A stretch of 64,000 bases of DNA, taken from NCBI RefSeq assembly GCF_000422425.1, contig NZ_KE383828.1, positions 1 to 64,000 of the forward strand, given 5' to 3'. The DNA is from Oceanospirillum beijerinckii DSM 7166. GTDB taxonomy: Bacteria; Pseudomonadota; Gammaproteobacteria; Pseudomonadales; Halomonadaceae. Shown here one piece after another: positions 62,949 to 64,000 of this stretch. A model generated the notes under the pieces. The model was not told the origin of the DNA and did not search any database. It saw only the letters and a program-made list of their open reading frames with translations. The translations under genes and the position numbers were made by a program. How positions within the stretch are numbered: position 1 is the stretch's first letter; every line of letters starts with the position of its first letter.

Positions 62949-64000
62949 ATGAATATACAGGCGTCCTTGCAACAGTCCGATGAAAGTCAGGCTCAGTTAA
63001 AGAGTGAGTTTCAACGTTTAAAAACGGCCTTTACTCTCTCCCCTTACCCGGTGATGTCCGACCGACGCAGGTTGTTAGATCAGCTTAAGCGTCGTTTGTT
63101 ACAGCGAGAACAGGTGCTTTATCAGGCTCTGAATCAGGATTACGGTTACCGCAGTGAGTTTGATAGCCTGCTGGCGGATCTGATGCCTTCCGTGCAGCAG
63201 CTGAATTATGTTTATAGAAAGCTTCCTAAATGGCTAAAACCTTCGCGACGCCATGCAGGACTGACACTATCCCCCTCCTCTGTTTCTGTGCACTACCAGC
63301 CATTAGGTGTTGTCGGTGTGATTGTCCCCTGGAACTTCCCTATTTTTCTGAGTCTCGGACCCATCATTACAGCCCTTGCAGCTGGGAATAAGGTGATGGT
63401 TAAGATGAGTGAGTTTACTCCATATACCAATCAGGTGATTAGAGAGCTGTTTCAACCTATGTCTGACGATGTCGTCATTATTGAGGGGGAAAGTGAAACC
63501 GCTGCACAGTTCAGCGCCCTGCCCTTTGATCATCTGTTCTTTACCGGATCAACGCAGGTAGGTCGTTATGTTGCCAAAGCCGCAGCGGACAATCTAACCC
63601 CCATTACTCTGGAATTGGGTGGTAAATCACCAGTCATTATTGCCCAGGATGCTAAAATGTCGGCTGCAGTAGATGCCATTATGCTGGGGAAATCCATTAA
63701 TGCCGGCCAAATCTGTGTAGCGCCGGACTATATTCTGCTACCAGAATCCTGTCGGGATAAATTTATTGAGACCTATAGGCAAGCATATAAGAAATACTTT
63801 GCCGATGATAAAAACCAATGCCGTTTTAGTAACGTGTTGGATCAACGTCAATTTACTCGGCTGCAAAGCTATCTTGAAGATGCAAAGACAAAAGGTGCCA
63901 GGATTGAACCCGTCCTAACTGAAGGGATCAATCACGACAAGCATTGGATGTGCCCACACCTGGTCATAGATGTGAATGATGAGATGGCCTTAATGCAAAA
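62949..64000 (+). CDS. coniferyl-aldehyde-dehydrogenase-like protein (3' end outside window)
   Basis: An open frame from ATG 62949 runs past the right edge (350 codons visible). Aldehyde dehydrogenase features are VGVIVPWNFPIFLSLGPIIT, FTGSTQVGRYVAKAAADNLT, catalytic Glu in TLELGGKSPVII (near 221) and Cys in NAGQICVAPDY (near 256). The N-terminus (LLDQLKRRLLQREQVLYQAL, ...YRKLPKWLKPSRRHAG) fits the coniferyl-aldehyde-dehydrogenase group that oxidises aromatic or long-chain aldehydes. It starts after the DM13 gene. No clear ribosome site precedes the ATG. Confidence 0.88.
   Translation, partial: MNIQASLQQSDESQAQLKSEFQRLKTAFTLSPYPVMSDRRRLLDQLKRRLLQREQVLYQALNQDYGYRSEFDSLLADLMPSVQQLNYVYRKLPKWLKPSRRHAGLTLSPSSVSVHYQPLGVVGVIVPWNFPIFLSLGPIITALAAGNKVMVKMSEFTPYTNQVIRELFQPMSDDVVIIEGESETAAQFSALPFDHLFFTGSTQVGRYVAKAAADNLTPITLELGGKSPVIIAQDAKMSAAVDAIMLGKSINAGQICVAPDYILLPESCRDKFIETYRQAYKKYFADDKNQCRFSNVLDQRQFTRLQSYLEDAKTKGARIEPVLTEGINHDKHWMCPHLVIDVNDEMALMQ

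Noticed and set aside
1-64000. CRISPR arrays, rRNA and tRNA genes
   Set aside because: No regularly spaced repeats and no rRNA or tRNA signatures were found on reading both strands.

Overview
The window looks like a chromosomal segment of a marine gammaproteobacterium, probably an Oceanospirillales-type heterotroph. I infer this from the gene set (PhnD-like sensing, NudC, RNase II/RraA, DUF3010, DUF2947, HopJ-family protein, phenylacetyl-CoA epoxidase), moderate G+C and AT-rich intergenic DNA. No rRNA, tRNA or CRISPR array was recognised.

Region 1 (1 to about 7320) is accessory DNA. An IS3-family element, cut by the left window edge, has removed all but the last ~63 codons of an OLD-family (GajA-like) nuclease gene. 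An intact UvrD-like helicase (GajB-like) follows, so this is a broken Gabija-type anti-phage locus. It runs into an array of integron gene cassettes: attC sites at 2418-2489, 3147-3218, a split site at 4160-4165 plus 4651-4714, 5098-5223, and probably 7265-7320. The cassettes carry a DUF4145 protein, a PD-(D/E)XK nuclease-like protein and a VOC-fold protein. Two toxin-antitoxin modules (RES/Xre and RelE/RelB-like) face the other way. The third attC is interrupted by the 5'-truncated remnant of a group II intron with a decayed reverse transcriptase C-terminus and a recognisable domain V. A second scrap of the same reverse transcriptase lies at 6230-6275. No integron integrase is visible.

Region 2 (7440-24670) is core-like: SlyD-type prolyl isomerase, TorF-type porin, an AraC regulator divergent from a glutaredoxin, a double-cupin protein, an AAA/PD-(D/E)XK protein, an HDOD protein, RidA, DUF3010, NudC and an HD-GYP response regulator. 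It continues with a sodium:solute symporter paired with an atypical metallophosphoesterase, and RNase II divergent from RraA.

Region 3 (24994-42561) holds a tripartite RND efflux operon whose outer-membrane gene has a one-base frameshift. Then come a GhrA-like reductase, a DASS anion transporter, a B12-binding radical SAM protein with an unusual cysteine spacing, YkgJ, a parvulin and a HopJ-family protein. A three-gene signalling operon follows: PhnD-like binding protein, hybrid histidine kinase, and REC-PAS-PAS-GGDEF diguanylate cyclase.

Region 4 (42917-64000) contains a membrane-anchored cytochrome c, DUF2947, SbcDC with a very glutamine-rich SbcC, a sensor kinase with a fused binding-protein domain, HrpB and two lytic transglycosylases. 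It ends with paaABCDE, an unrecognised protein, a DM13-domain protein and the start of a coniferyl-aldehyde-dehydrogenase-like gene cut by the right edge. The densest unexplained biology is in the cassette/defence region at the left; intergenic inverted repeats and a dispersed ~29-bp repeat are secondary leads.
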